Below are positions 16,048-24,343 of a stretch of DNA of 64,000 nucleotides, one piece after another. Origin of the DNA: a virus. The position numbers and the translations under genes were made by a program. The first letter of the stretch is position 1; every line of letters begins with the position of its first letter. The stretch lies in the IMG/VR virus record IMGVR_UViG_3300042340_000394, positions 1 through 64,000 of that record; one strand, given 5' to 3'. Under the pieces are notes generated by a model. The model ran no database searches, had not been told where the DNA came from, and was given only the letters and a program-made list of their open reading frames with translations.

Positions 16048-16066
16048 ACGCGACGGCGTTGATTTT

Positions 16067-16501
16067 TCACGCCACCGCGGCGGCGTAGTCGCGCTGGCAC
16101 GTCGCAGCGAAACGCTCGCGGTCGGCGATGTGAAACTCGATCGCCGTGGGGTTCCACCCGCGCCGCACCTTCGCTGCCGTTTCAGGCGTCACGCGGGTGA
16201 TCGTCTTCTCGTTTTCGTTGACGATGGCCCACGCGGCACTCGCCTCCTCTGGCGTGCCCGCGAGGAACACGCGCAGCCACTCCGCTTCGGCGAGCGCGAC
16301 GGCGCGCATCACGTCGAGGCGAAACAGCCTGTAGGTCGCCGCGCGGTACACGCGGTCGCGAGGCGAGGGGTCTCGGCCGATCGAGCGCGCGAACGCGCAG
16401 ACGTCGGCCACGTCGTTGCGAGAGGATTTCACGCGCAGCGCGTTGCGCCGGAGCGTGACTTCGACCATCGAGGCGACCTGTTCGGGGCGGTTCGTGTTCA
16501 T
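16067..16501 (-). CDS. Helical unknown protein (144 aa)
   Basis: ATG 16501 is 4 bp from a class I box pair. Begins MNTNRPEQVASMVEVTLRRN. Mostly helical; no motif recognised. Confidence 0.65.
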   Translation of the reverse strand: MNTNRPEQVASMVEVTLRRNALRVKSSRNDVADVCAFARSIGRDPSPRDRVYRAATYRLFRLDVMRAVALAEAEWLRVFLAGTPEEASAAWAIVNENEKTITRVTPETAAKVRRGWNPTAIEFHIADRERFAATCQRDYAAAVA

Positions 16502-16505
16502 GCTG

Positions 16506-16533
16506 GTTGTACTCCGTGAGTCCGCGAGTTCTT
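16506..16533 (-). promoter_or_regulatory. Class I box pair (16501 gene)
   Basis: Minus strand AAGAAC, 16 bp, TACAAC; ATG after 4 bp. Confidence 0.6.
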
Positions 16534-16555
16534 ATCGAGCCCGTGCGAGAAATCG

Positions 16556-16945
16556 CTAGCTCCGCGCGGGGCGCACGTCTCGTCGCGCAACCCACTTCTC
16601 CGACGCGCCGCCGTGGCGGAACACGTACGAGACGCGAACCCGCGTCGCCGTCTCAGCGACGACGGTGCCGAACCGACGCGCGCCGTTCGTCCCCGCCGAC
16701 TTCGACGGGAACGAGACGCGCTGGCCCTCGCGCACGTCGAAGCGCCGGGTGTCGAGCGGGTAGTGGTCGAGCACGACGCCCCATGCGCCGAGGATGCGAA
16801 CCTGCGTGGCGCCCGCGGAGAAGGCCGACTCTTCGATGCCGCGGCGGAGCACGTCGCGCTCGCGGAGAGCCGCCTCGCGGTCGGCGATATCGCCTTCGAC
16901 TGCGGGCCAGCGGACGGTTACGGCGTGGATCTTCTCGGTGAGCAT
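16556..16945 (-). CDS. Unknown protein (129 aa)
   Basis: ATG 16945 lies 4 bp from a class I box pair, well inside a longer open frame. Helical N-half (DIADREAALRERDVLRRGI) and a beta-rich basic C-half (RRFGTVVAETATRVRVSYVF). No family recognised. Confidence 0.65.
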   Translation of the reverse strand: MLTEKIHAVTVRWPAVEGDIADREAALRERDVLRRGIEESAFSAGATQVRILGAWGVVLDHYPLDTRRFDVREGQRVSFPSKSAGTNGARRFGTVVAETATRVRVSYVFRHGGASEKWVARRDVRPARS

Positions 16946-16949
16946 GGCC

Positions 16950-16977
16950 CTTCTACGCCCGCCGAGCGGCGATTCTT
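16950..16977 (-). promoter_or_regulatory. Class I box pair (16945 gene)
   Basis: Minus strand AAGAAT, 16 bp, TAGAAG; ATG after 4 bp. Overlaps the 3' end of the upstream small gene. Confidence 0.7.
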
Positions 16978-17219
16978 GCGGGGCGATGCGACGCGGCGTC
17001 GGATTTGTCTCGCAGGCAGGCGCACACCTTCTCCCGCGCCGCTCGGGCGGTGTTGACGAGGCGTCGCGAGTGCAGCGGAGCCTCCTCGCCTTCGGTGCCT
17101 TCGGCTTCGGCGAGGAGTACGTCGAGCGCCTCACGGATCGCGCGTAACTGCGCGGGCGTGAAGGTGACGCCGTGGTGGGGTTTCGGGGTGGTTGCGGGAC
17201 GGTTGCGCGGAGGGGGCAC
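16953..17219 (-). CDS. Small helical protein (88 aa)
   Basis: GTG 17219. Core helix TPAQLRAIREALDVLLAEAEG; Arg-rich tail. No clear promoter or ribosome site, and its 3' end runs through the class I boxes of the next gene, so confidence is moderate. Confidence 0.5.
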   Translation of the reverse strand: MPPPRNRPATTPKPHHGVTFTPAQLRAIREALDVLLAEAEGTEGEEAPLHSRRLVNTARAAREKVCACLRDKSDAASHRPARIAARRA

Positions 17220-17252
17220 GGCTAGATAGACGGCGCCGAACGGGCGTCGATT

Positions 17253-17663
17253 CTAGTCTTCGCCCGTCCACCACTTGAACTCGCCGGGGTCGCGCGGGTC
17301 GTTCGGGAACTTCGCGCGAACGCGCGCGTTGTGCTCGTTCACGAATTCGCAGATATCGCCCGCAACTTCGTTGATCGCCTCGATGTTGCGATCTCGCTCC
17401 GCACGGGCCTTCGCCATGCGGCGCTCCTCGGCGGATCGCGACGTGGCGAACCTGTTCGGCTTCGGCTCCTCGGCGCGCAGCCCCCATCGCCGTCGCGCCT
17501 CGTACCACTTCAGTCCCTTGCTCGCGAAGAACCCGCGCGAGTCGAAGGTATCGCCCCACGCTTCGAGCGTTCGCGTCTTGCCCCAGTCGTCGCTCTGGTG
17601 CCTGTAGTGCAGGAACGGGTCGGTGTAGAACTGCTCGCGCGTGAGCGGCTTCGTGTTGTTCAC
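17253..17663 (-). CDS. Unknown protein (136 aa)
   Basis: GTG 17663 is set by a class I box pair 5 bp upstream; an in-frame ATG at 17744 lies beyond the boxes and is rejected. Aromatic N-half (EQFYTDPFLHYRHQSDDW), helical charged C-half. No family recognised. Confidence 0.65.
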   Translation of the reverse strand: MNNTKPLTREQFYTDPFLHYRHQSDDWGKTRTLEAWGDTFDSRGFFASKGLKWYEARRRWGLRAEEPKPNRFATSRSAEERRMAKARAERDRNIEAINEVAGDICEFVNEHNARVRAKFPNDPRDPGEFKWWTGED

Positions 17664-17668
17664 GGAGC

Positions 17669-17696
17669 GTCTTACGTCGCGAGACGCGGTGTTCTT
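17669..17696 (-). promoter_or_regulatory. Class I box pair (17663 gene)
   Basis: Minus strand AAGAAC, 16 bp, TAAGAC; GTG after 5 bp. Confidence 0.65.
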
Positions 17697-17836
17697 GCGT
17701 CCGTTCGCGCGAAATGTTACGTCGGCGTTTCGTCGCTGATTCATGAATCCGAAGCTACCCGGTTGCGGCGTTTTCGTCTACCAGCGGCACGGCGCCGCGC
17801 CGATTTCTCCGGCGCCCGCTTCTCCGCGAGGTGTGA

Positions 17837-17842
17837 TACCGT
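17837..17842 (+). promoter_or_regulatory. Class II -10 box of the 17849 lysin gene
   Basis: TACCGT, then exactly 6 bp to the ATG. No convincing -35 box. Confidence 0.4.
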
Positions 17843-17848
17843 CGGCCG

Positions 17849-18565
17849 ATGGCTCGATCGTGGTTCTCCCGTAACGGCGTCGAGGTTGCCGCTGGCGTCG
17901 CCGCGGTGACTGGCCTCGCCGTGCTCCTATGGCCCCGCAACTCCGAGGCGTCCGCCATGCCGCTCAACCGTTCCACCGCCCTCGCCGACCTCCGCGCGGA
18001 GTACGCCGCGATGTACGACGCCGCGCAGATCCGCCCCGAACGTCTCGCATCGGTCGATCGCGTCGTTGACGTGCTCGCCTCGCACCGCGACCGCTACGAG
18101 CGCGCCGGGAACCCCGTCGGCGTGCCGTGGTACGTCGTCGCCGCGATTCACTCGCTCGAAGGCGGCGGGTCGTCGGGACGATTCACCGGGCACCTTCACA
18201 ACGGCGACCCGCTCACGGCGCGAACGGTTCACGTACCTGCGAACCGCCCCGTGGCGCCTCCTACAGCGGGCGAGGGACAACCCTATACGTGGGAGGAGAG
18301 CGCCACCGATGCGCTCGCACGTTTCCGCGGGTGGGGAGACTGGAGCCTCCCGGCGACGCTTTGGCAACTCGAAAAATACAACGGGTTCGGCACGCGCTCG
18401 CGTGGCATCCCGACGCCGTACCTGTGGTCGTTCACCGACCGATACGCGAAGGGCAAGTACGTTCGCGACGGCGTGTGGGATGCGAACGCGGTGAGCGGTC
18501 AAGTCGGCGCCGCCGCGATCCTCAAGCGCATGGAACAGCGCGGGCTCATCGCGATCCCGAGGTGA
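17849..18565 (+). CDS. Membrane-anchored peptidoglycan-lytic enzyme (lysozyme-like)
   Basis: A 238-residue protein. N-terminal MARSWFSRNG is followed by one membrane helix (VEVAAGVAAVTGLAVLLW). The enzyme domain (residues about 85-238) matches a phage lysin family by its motifs: AIHSLEGGG with likely catalytic Glu104, FTGHLHNGDPLT, TWEESATDAL, LEKYNGFGTR and the VSGQVGAAAILKRM end. It would cleave peptidoglycan glycan strands at entry or release. The membrane anchor suggests a virion-membrane or signal-anchor enzyme. The same anchor DNA recurs at 25776. Stop overlaps the next GTG. Confidence 0.85.
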   Translation: MARSWFSRNGVEVAAGVAAVTGLAVLLWPRNSEASAMPLNRSTALADLRAEYAAMYDAAQIRPERLASVDRVVDVLASHRDRYERAGNPVGVPWYVVAAIHSLEGGGSSGRFTGHLHNGDPLTARTVHVPANRPVAPPTAGEGQPYTWEESATDALARFRGWGDWSLPATLWQLEKYNGFGTRSRGIPTPYLWSFTDRYAKGKYVRDGVWDANAVSGQVGAAAILKRMEQRGLIAIPR

Positions 18566-19227
18566 TCGTGTCACAAGTTGTCCCGGCCGTCCGCACCGCC
18601 GCTGGTCTCTCTCGCGAGGCGTGGGTTCGCTCACGCCACGGCGCCGCGTACAACGTTCTCCTCGGTCGCGGACTCGAACCGTCGCTCGCGTGGTGGGTCG
18701 CTGCAACGCTTGTCGCGCAGTGGCTCCGCGAGACGGGCGGCGGGCGAAACGAGTGGGGCTGTAGCGAGGGGAACATCCGCGCGACCGCGGCGTGGACCGG
18801 CGCGGTGCAGTACCTACAGGGCGGCGACGATGCGCGCGAGGCGCCGTACCGCGCCTACCCGACGGAGCCGAACTGCGAGACGGGCGTTGCCGACGCGATC
18901 CGCCTCGCGATCGACGGGCGTCTGTACCACCCCGCCTACTTGCGCTTGCTCGCATCGGCGAGCGGCGGTCCGTACATCGTCGGGTCGAGCGCGCACCAGT
19001 ACGCCGTGCCGCTCGACTCCGTGCAGTGGATGTCGGACGTTCTGCACGCGGGGTGGAGCCCGTGGTCGGAGGCGGCGATCGACGAGTACCGCTCCATCGC
19101 CGGAACCGTCGCGGGCATCGTCGGAGCGCCGCCGTACGTTCCGTCGGCGTGGGGCAAGGTCGCCGTAGGCGCTGGCGTCGCGGCGGTCGGCATGGCGATC
19201 TACGGCGTGCTGCGCGGGCGACGTTAG
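18562..19227 (+). CDS. Second lytic enzyme, C-terminally membrane-anchored
   Basis: A 221-residue protein. GTG 18562 overlaps the previous stop as GTGA; GTG 18568 is an alternative. The motif WLRETGGGRNEWGCSEGNI looks like a lytic-transglycosylase or lysozyme active site with Glu57. The C-terminus ends in one membrane helix (VAVGAGVAAVGMAIYGVL) and RGRR. It pairs with the N-anchored lysin upstream. Its stop overlaps that of the convergent sigma gene. Confidence 0.75.
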   Translation: MIVSQVVPAVRTAAGLSREAWVRSRHGAAYNVLLGRGLEPSLAWWVAATLVAQWLRETGGGRNEWGCSEGNIRATAAWTGAVQYLQGGDDAREAPYRAYPTEPNCETGVADAIRLAIDGRLYHPAYLRLLASASGGPYIVGSSAHQYAVPLDSVQWMSDVLHAGWSPWSEAAIDEYRSIAGTVAGIVGAPPYVPSAWGKVAVGAGVAAVGMAIYGVLRGRR

Positions 19228-19964
19228 CGGGCGATCTTCTTCGCGGCGTCGCTGAGTTTCCGCAGCGCGACGGCCTCGATTTGGCGAACACGCTCGCGAC
19301 TCACGCCGATGCGGTCGCCGATTTCTTGCAGCGTCTCCTCCGGGTCGTTGAGGTAGCGCGCTTCGACGATCAGGCGTTCACGGTCGGTGAGCCCCGACGT
19401 TGCGAGCATACGATGCGCGAGGGCCGATCGCTGCGTCGCCTCGGCGGCTTCTTCTGCGGTCGGCCCATCGTCCGCGAGTGTGTCTTCGAGCGTCTGCGGG
19501 TGCTCCGATTGCTGGTCACCGACGACTTCGGAGAGCGAACGTTCGCCGAGCGAGAACGTGAAGAACGCCCTCGCATCCCAGTGTCCGTGCGAGTCGCCCG
19601 TGAACGCTTGCGCAAGAACATCCTCGACACCCGACGTAGTGTTCGTCCCGCGGCGCTCTAACACGCGGAACACGCGCGCCACGGCGGCGGGAACGACGCC
19701 GATGCAGCGCGAGCGACGCCATTCCTTGATGGCACGTCCGCGCATGCAGGAATAGGCGTAACTCCCGAACTCGACGCCCTCGTCGGGGTCGTATAGTTCT
19801 GCGGCGCGGTACAATTCGAGCCACGCCGACTGCGTGAAATCGTCCCACTTCTCGCGGTCGCGGATCGTCTTGCGGACGGCGGCGTGCATCACGCCGATGT
19901 GCGTGGCGGCGAGCGCAAGCGCCTCGCTCGGGGAACGTTTCGGTTCGCGTCTTGTGAACGTCAT
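19224..19964 (-). CDS. Sigma-70 family sigma factor
   Basis: A 246-residue protein. ATG 19964 overlaps the methyltransferase stop as ATGA, so it is the second gene of that operon. Region 2 is about residues 39-85 (WDDFTQSAWLELYRAA, FGSYAYSCMRGRAIKEWRR). Region 4 is about 190-240 with a clear helix-turn-helix (LQEIGDRIGVSRERVRQIEA). The middle is replaced by an acidic linker. It may direct host RNA polymerase to one of the two promoter classes described here; which one is unknown. Confidence 0.9.
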   Translation of the reverse strand: MTFTRREPKRSPSEALALAATHIGVMHAAVRKTIRDREKWDDFTQSAWLELYRAAELYDPDEGVEFGSYAYSCMRGRAIKEWRRSRCIGVVPAAVARVFRVLERRGTNTTSGVEDVLAQAFTGDSHGHWDARAFFTFSLGERSLSEVVGDQQSEHPQTLEDTLADDGPTAEEAAEATQRSALAHRMLATSGLTDRERLIVEARYLNDPEETLQEIGDRIGVSRERVRQIEAVALRKLSDAAKKIAR

Positions 19965-22531
19965 CGCCGCAGGAACCCGTGATCGTACACGCCGTCTTGC
20001 AGTCGCGCGGCGAGGGCCTTGTGCGCGGCGGTGAGCTCCGCCCACTCCGCGGGCAACAGTTCGCGCCAGAGGTGCTTGCTCTGGTAGCAACCGGAATCCC
20101 ACGCGGCGAGGTGCAGTTCCGGTCGGCCCGACGCGAACGACTCGCGCAGCGGGAGTGACTTCACCCACAAGGCGTCGAGAAGATCGAGCACCTTGCGCGC
20201 GTCGGCGGAGAGCGTGAGCGACGGGAGAACGTGGGCGAAGTACGGGTCGCCCGTCACCTCCCACGGCTGCGCCGTCGCCTCGCCAGTGAAGTGATTGCGC
20301 CCGATCTTGACCGTCGGTTCGGCCTTGCAGTCGCGGTAGAGCGACGACGTTTCGCGCGTGTCGAGCGCGGCGAGCGACGCCTCGCGGGTGCGCCAGAACC
20401 AGTGGTTTTTGATGCGCCACGACTTGCCCTTGTACGGCACGTCGCGCATGGCGGTGCAGTTGTTAGAGCCGTGCAGGAGCGCGTAGACGTGGCAGTCGTC
20501 GACCCAGCGGTTGTAGGCCGCGGACGCCTCGGTTTTCGCAGTCGGCGCGAGGTACTCGTCCTTGTCGTTGATCCAGTTCCCGGTGACGAGCTTGCGGGCG
20601 GCGAAGAGCGAGACGACACGGCGGTAGTTCGCGGGCAGAACGGAGAACCCGGTGGGCGTCATCTTCGATGATCCCCACGCCGAAAGCGTGCCGCTGTCAT
20701 ACACGGCGTTAGAATTATTGACGAGGTATGCGATGTATCCTGACGCCATTTTTCCCGTCGCTGCCGCGCTAATAGTCAACCCGCTGCTGAACTGGGGCGC
20801 GTCGATTTTGCTTGTCAATGCCGCGGACTCTCTAGCCCAGTCCGATGCCGATTGATTGTCCGCGCAGTGCACTCGCTTGACGCCGATAGACTTCACGCGG
20901 AAGGCCACGACGTCTTTCGTCACGAGTGTTACGTTTGATCGCTTGCTCGACGTAGACCCGTCGTTCCATACGGTAAACGAAACGCCCCACGCTCCGCTAA
21001 CATCCGCGAAGTGAGAGGCTTGAAACATGAATCCGCTAACGTACTCGTGTCGTTGATACCACCACTCCCTGAACGGCTGGAAAGAACCACTGAACATAAA
21101 CCTGGGGTTCGAGAAAACCGCGACGGTAACGCAACTGAACCCGTAATGCTCCGCCACGATCGAAGCTCGAAACATGAACTGCGCATAAAGCTGGTGGCAC
21201 GAGGCTCCCATCGAAGCCGACTTCATGGAATCGTTGACAGCGTTCTTCGCGATGCCCGCCCTGCCTGCTTCACTCAACCCGGCGCCCGCGGTCCCGTACG
21301 GCGGGTTCATATAGAACACCAGTCGCTTGCCCGCCTTCGCCGCCGCGCGGAGCACCTTCTCGACCCGCGTCGGCACGCGGTTGTCGCCGTCTTCGAGCGC
21401 GAAGAACGGGGACTGCGCGTTGTCGTTAAGAAAATCGTACTGGAATACGTGCTGCCCGCCCCACCCTTGCTCGCGCATTACGTTCACGTCGGGGCGTTCG
21501 GCGGTGCTCGAAATGAGGCACCCCCAGTCGTTGTAGTCGCGCGTGAGGTTGCCCGTGCCCGCGGCGCAGTCCCACACGACGCACTCGCTCCGCCAGTTCG
21601 CGCCGAGCACACGTTCGAGTTCCTTGTTCGCTTGCTCGGACCAGATGGCCGGTGTGAAGAACGCTCCTTGACGGCGGCGCGCATCATCTTCGACGAGTCG
21701 GTCCTTGTCGGCGTAAAACGCCTCGACTTCGGAGGGCTTGTACCCTTGCTCGAAGTGCGCGAAGAAACTGCGGTACTGGTCCGCGTTGACCAGCACGGCG
21801 TCGTCGTAACCGGGCACCACGAGCACGCCGCGCTTCGTCGGGTGCGGGTGAACTTCGTCGGGGTGGAACAGGCACCGCAGGAACACATCGACTTGCTCCG
21901 TCGGCGTGAGCGCGCCCTTGCCCTTCTCCGGGTTCTTGAAAACGTTGTCGCGCCAGTACACGAAGATCGCGCTCAGGTTCGTGCGCGTCGCGCGGACGTG
22001 ATGCGTGTTGCCCGCCGCGAGTGTCTCGATCTTCGTGAGCACATCACCGAAGTCGAGGTCACCGTTGACGTCGTAGACGTAAGGCAACAAGTTGAACCCG
22101 CTCACCAGCGCACGAGTGAGTTCCGGCGATCCCGCCGACGGCGCGACGTTCCAGTCGAGGCTCATGTTGAGGAACCCACGCACGGCGTCGGTCGCGAGCA
22201 CGAAGCACTCGTTCCTGTCGCCGACGAGGAGCACGTTCGGCATCGCCGCGCCGCTCGCCTCGAACTTCTTGAGGTACAGGATGAGTTGCCCGAGAACCGA
22301 GCACACGGGGCCTCGCGACTTGAAGTCGAGGTCGTACTTCGCTTCGAGAAGCAGGCGCACGCTCACCGGGGGCGTGCTCGCGCTCCACACGGCGAGTCCG
22401 TCGGTGGCGTGCGGCGAAGACCACGAGGCGTCGGGGCGTTGCGCGGAAACCTCCGCGCGGTAGGCGTTCTCGACGTCCTTCTCCACGCGAGAGACGGCGA
22501 GTGCGGCGCTCAATGCAGTACGTTTGCTCAT
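19961..22531 (-). CDS. N6-adenine DNA methyltransferase with nuclease-like N-domain
   Basis: An 856-residue protein. GAFFTP (289-294) and DCAAGTGNLT (321-330, SAM motif I) precede the catalytic NPPYG (409-413), the order of Type IIG/Eco57I-like enzymes. The first 200 residues contain LLEAKYD (Glu63, Lys65) in a strand context, which may be a PD-(D/E)xK nuclease site or a relic. The rest could be target recognition. Either a restriction-modification fusion or an orphan methyltransferase against host restriction. Followed without a gap by the sigma gene. Confidence 0.85.
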   Translation of the reverse strand: MSKRTALSAALAVSRVEKDVENAYRAEVSAQRPDASWSSPHATDGLAVWSASTPPVSVRLLLEAKYDLDFKSRGPVCSVLGQLILYLKKFEASGAAMPNVLLVGDRNECFVLATDAVRGFLNMSLDWNVAPSAGSPELTRALVSGFNLLPYVYDVNGDLDFGDVLTKIETLAAGNTHHVRATRTNLSAIFVYWRDNVFKNPEKGKGALTPTEQVDVFLRCLFHPDEVHPHPTKRGVLVVPGYDDAVLVNADQYRSFFAHFEQGYKPSEVEAFYADKDRLVEDDARRRQGAFFTPAIWSEQANKELERVLGANWRSECVVWDCAAGTGNLTRDYNDWGCLISSTAERPDVNVMREQGWGGQHVFQYDFLNDNAQSPFFALEDGDNRVPTRVEKVLRAAAKAGKRLVFYMNPPYGTAGAGLSEAGRAGIAKNAVNDSMKSASMGASCHQLYAQFMFRASIVAEHYGFSCVTVAVFSNPRFMFSGSFQPFREWWYQRHEYVSGFMFQASHFADVSGAWGVSFTVWNDGSTSSKRSNVTLVTKDVVAFRVKSIGVKRVHCADNQSASDWARESAALTSKIDAPQFSSGLTISAAATGKMASGYIAYLVNNSNAVYDSGTLSAWGSSKMTPTGFSVLPANYRRVVSLFAARKLVTGNWINDKDEYLAPTAKTEASAAYNRWVDDCHVYALLHGSNNCTAMRDVPYKGKSWRIKNHWFWRTREASLAALDTRETSSLYRDCKAEPTVKIGRNHFTGEATAQPWEVTGDPYFAHVLPSLTLSADARKVLDLLDALWVKSLPLRESFASGRPELHLAAWDSGCYQSKHLWRELLPAEWAELTAAHKALAARLQDGVYDHGFLRR

Positions 22532-22565
22532 CGGTTCCCTTGTACGTTAACGTCGCCGTGGCGAT

Positions 22566-22883
22566 TCAGTTCACGCCCGCGTCGGTGGCGTGTTGCTTCT
22601 CCGTCTGCAACGCTTGCAGGCCGTCGATGCAGCCGCCCACGGTGTCGCAGAGGCGTTGAATCGCGAGGTAGCGGTCGCCCGGTTCCAGTCCGCCGTACCC
22701 CTCGCGGATATCGACGGCGGCGCTGTACGACGCCCGCGCGGCGCTCGCGAAGAGGCGCGCGGTGCGGAACCGCTCGACGCCACCGCCAAGGCAATCGTTC
22801 GCGAGTTTCGTCGCGTACTCCGCGCCGCGCTTCATCGCGCGGAGCATCGTATCCATCTCAGTCGCGAAGTTGTCGTTCGTCAC
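22566..22883 (-). CDS. Helical unknown protein (105 aa)
   Basis: GTG 22883 overlaps the upstream stop (GTGA) and has GGAGG 5 bp before it. Helical, with Cys in CLGGG, RLCDTVGGC. No family recognised. Confidence 0.65.
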   Translation of the reverse strand: MTNDNFATEMDTMLRAMKRGAEYATKLANDCLGGGVERFRTARLFASAARASYSAAVDIREGYGGLEPGDRYLAIQRLCDTVGGCIDGLQALQTEKQHATDAGVN

Positions 22884-23110
22884 GTCGGCCTCCTGCATCG
22901 AAACTTGATCCGCTCGCTCGCGCGGCACGTATTGCCACGCTTGTGCCATCCATCGCACCGGCACCACCCGACGAAAACCAGTCGGTGTTCGCCGCCGCAC
23001 GGATTCTCTACGTCGCGCGGCGGGAGCGACTGCAACAGCGGCGGACTCGGGCGCTGTTGCAGTTGCAGGAGGGCGAGTTCCATCCTCGATACCCGATGAA
23101 GTGGCTCCAT
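22880..23110 (-). CDS. Small Cys-rich protein (76 aa)
   Basis: ATG 23110. Begins with a Leu/Gln-rich helix (MELALLQLQQRPSPPLLQ) and ends in a Cys-rich part (NPCGGEHRLVFVGWCRCDGW, GNTCRA, FRCRR) that may bind zinc. Between two other small genes of one operon. Confidence 0.55.
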   Translation of the reverse strand: MEPLHRVSRMELALLQLQQRPSPPLLQSLPPRDVENPCGGEHRLVFVGWCRCDGWHKRGNTCRASERIKFRCRRPT

Positions 23111-23120
23111 CGCTTGCACC

Positions 23121-23468
23121 TTACCCGCGAACCAACCGGGTGACGGCCACGACGTGGCCCTTCTCGTTTCGCACGGCCCCATCGTTCGGGCCGGTGCCGG
23201 GACCGACTACGTCGGGGCGCGAACCGCGAAGCGCCGCGAGCACCATCGCGCTCACGATGAACATCGTGCCCTCCGCAGGGGCCGGGAGCCCCTCGACGCC
23301 GCCGAAGGTCTGCATCCCCGCGACGGGGACCGGAATGCCCGCCACGGTCTCCAGCGCACCGGGGGTGCTGGAGACGCGAGCGACAGTGCCGCTCGGGGGT
23401 ACGATGGTATCGGTGCCGTCGGCGGAGCGGAGGGTGATGGCGTGCGGCGTGAGGTTCGTGAGGTTCAT
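23121..23468 (-). CDS. Conserved phage/plasmid protein of the NLTPH type (115 aa)
   Basis: ATG 23468 is 5 bp from a class I box pair. The start NLTPHAITL, the PSGTVARV strand, the GIPVPVAGM loop and GLPAPAEGTMFIVSAMV are typical of a widespread phage and plasmid protein family of unknown function that I recognise by pattern. All-beta looking, no catalytic motif known to me. First gene of a three-gene run. Confidence 0.75.
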   Translation of the reverse strand: MNLTNLTPHAITLRSADGTDTIVPPSGTVARVSSTPGALETVAGIPVPVAGMQTFGGVEGLPAPAEGTMFIVSAMVLAALRGSRPDVVGPGTGPNDGAVRNEKGHVVAVTRLVRG

Positions 23469-23473
23469 GCCCA

Positions 23474-23501
23474 CTCTTACGAACCGGGTGGCTGAGTTCT
23501 T
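23474..23501 (-). promoter_or_regulatory. Class I box pair (23468 gene)
   Basis: Minus strand AAGAAC, 16 bp, TAAGAG; ATG after 5 bp. Confidence 0.7.
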
Positions 23502-23572
23502 ACAACCCCCGCCTCGTTTTTCTCGAACACTCTATTCTCATGCGGTTTCCAGAAAACATCACGTCGCCGTGT

Positions 23573-23600
23573 CAGAATCGGGTCGCTCCGCACGTAGAAG
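23573..23600 (+). promoter_or_regulatory. Class I box pair (23606 gene)
   Basis: CAGAAT, 16 bp, TAGAAG; ATG after 5 bp. Confidence 0.65.
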
Positions 23601-23605
23601 GGAGC

Positions 23606-24304
23606 ATGAACCCCAACGAACTCAACTGGTCCGACGGCATTGGGCACCGCAGCCGCGCGTCGTGGCTGCTCTTCGTAGACGCGAAGCGCGACCGCGTGAT
23701 TCGCTTCGTGAGCAGTTCGATCGACGGCGTGGTCGCCGTGGTCGGCACGTCCTTCACGCGCAACGGCAAGTGGTCGCACACCACGTACCGCTTGCTCGTC
23801 GCGGACGGAATCCGCGCGATCACGGGTCTCGACGGATGGGAGACCGGGCGTTTCGTCGAGGGTCTCCAGCGCGCGGTAGGCGCGTCCGCTCCCATCGACC
23901 GCTGGCCCGCGGTCGCGGAGGCACTCGGCGTGAGCGTCCCCGCTGCGATGGAGTTCCTCCGGGCGTGGCGCCCGAAGGCCGCGGAGGCGCTCGACGAGGT
24001 CGATGTGAAGCTCGAACTGTTCGAGGCGCAGACCGACGCCGATGCGGCTGCGGTGTCGGAGGTCGAGACCGTCGTGGTGTCGTTCGGTTCGCCGACGCGA
24101 CGCCAGCGCGAGGAGGGGTTCTGGCACGCCCCGAAGGCCATTCCCGGCACCGACGAGGGCGAAGTCGCGCTCATCGCCTCCGACGGCGGGTGGGTTGCTG
24201 GCAACGTCGCGGTGCACGGCGTGAGCGGCGTCGTGACCGACGTGCGGCAGTCCGGTGGCTACGGCGGTGGTTACGTCGCCGTGACGGTCGCGATCCGCAA
24301 GTGA
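23606..24304 (+). CDS. Unknown protein (232 aa)
   Basis: ATG 23606 is 5 bp from a class I box pair; sequence upstream in frame is not coding-like. A beta-rich N-part (RVIRFVSSSIDGVVAVVG), a helical middle and an acidic stretch (DEVDVKLELFEAQTDAD), then Gly-rich strands (GGYGGGYVAVTVAIRK). No family recognised. Confidence 0.7.
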   Translation: MNPNELNWSDGIGHRSRASWLLFVDAKRDRVIRFVSSSIDGVVAVVGTSFTRNGKWSHTTYRLLVADGIRAITGLDGWETGRFVEGLQRAVGASAPIDRWPAVAEALGVSVPAAMEFLRAWRPKAAEALDEVDVKLELFEAQTDADAAAVSEVETVVVSFGSPTRRQREEGFWHAPKAIPGTDEGEVALIASDGGWVAGNVAVHGVSGVVTDVRQSGGYGGGYVAVTVAIRK

Positions 24305-24307
24305 GCG

Positions 24308-24337
24308 TTGCCACGGCGTCGCCCGCCGCGTTACGGT
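24308..24337 (+). promoter_or_regulatory. Class II promoter of the 24344 gene
   Basis: TTGCCA, 18 bp, TACGGT, 6 bp, GTG. Confidence 0.65.
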
Positions 24338-24343
24338 GGCGCC

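Noticed and set aside
22539-22566. Class I box pair for the methyltransferase gene
   Set aside because: TACAAG is present but the sequence 16 bp upstream (AATCGC) matches the first box poorly, so it was not counted among the 27.
21011-23143. Long open frame on the plus strand (710 codons)
   Set aside because: Runs antisense through the methyltransferase gene, whose SAM and NPPYG motifs fix the minus strand as coding.
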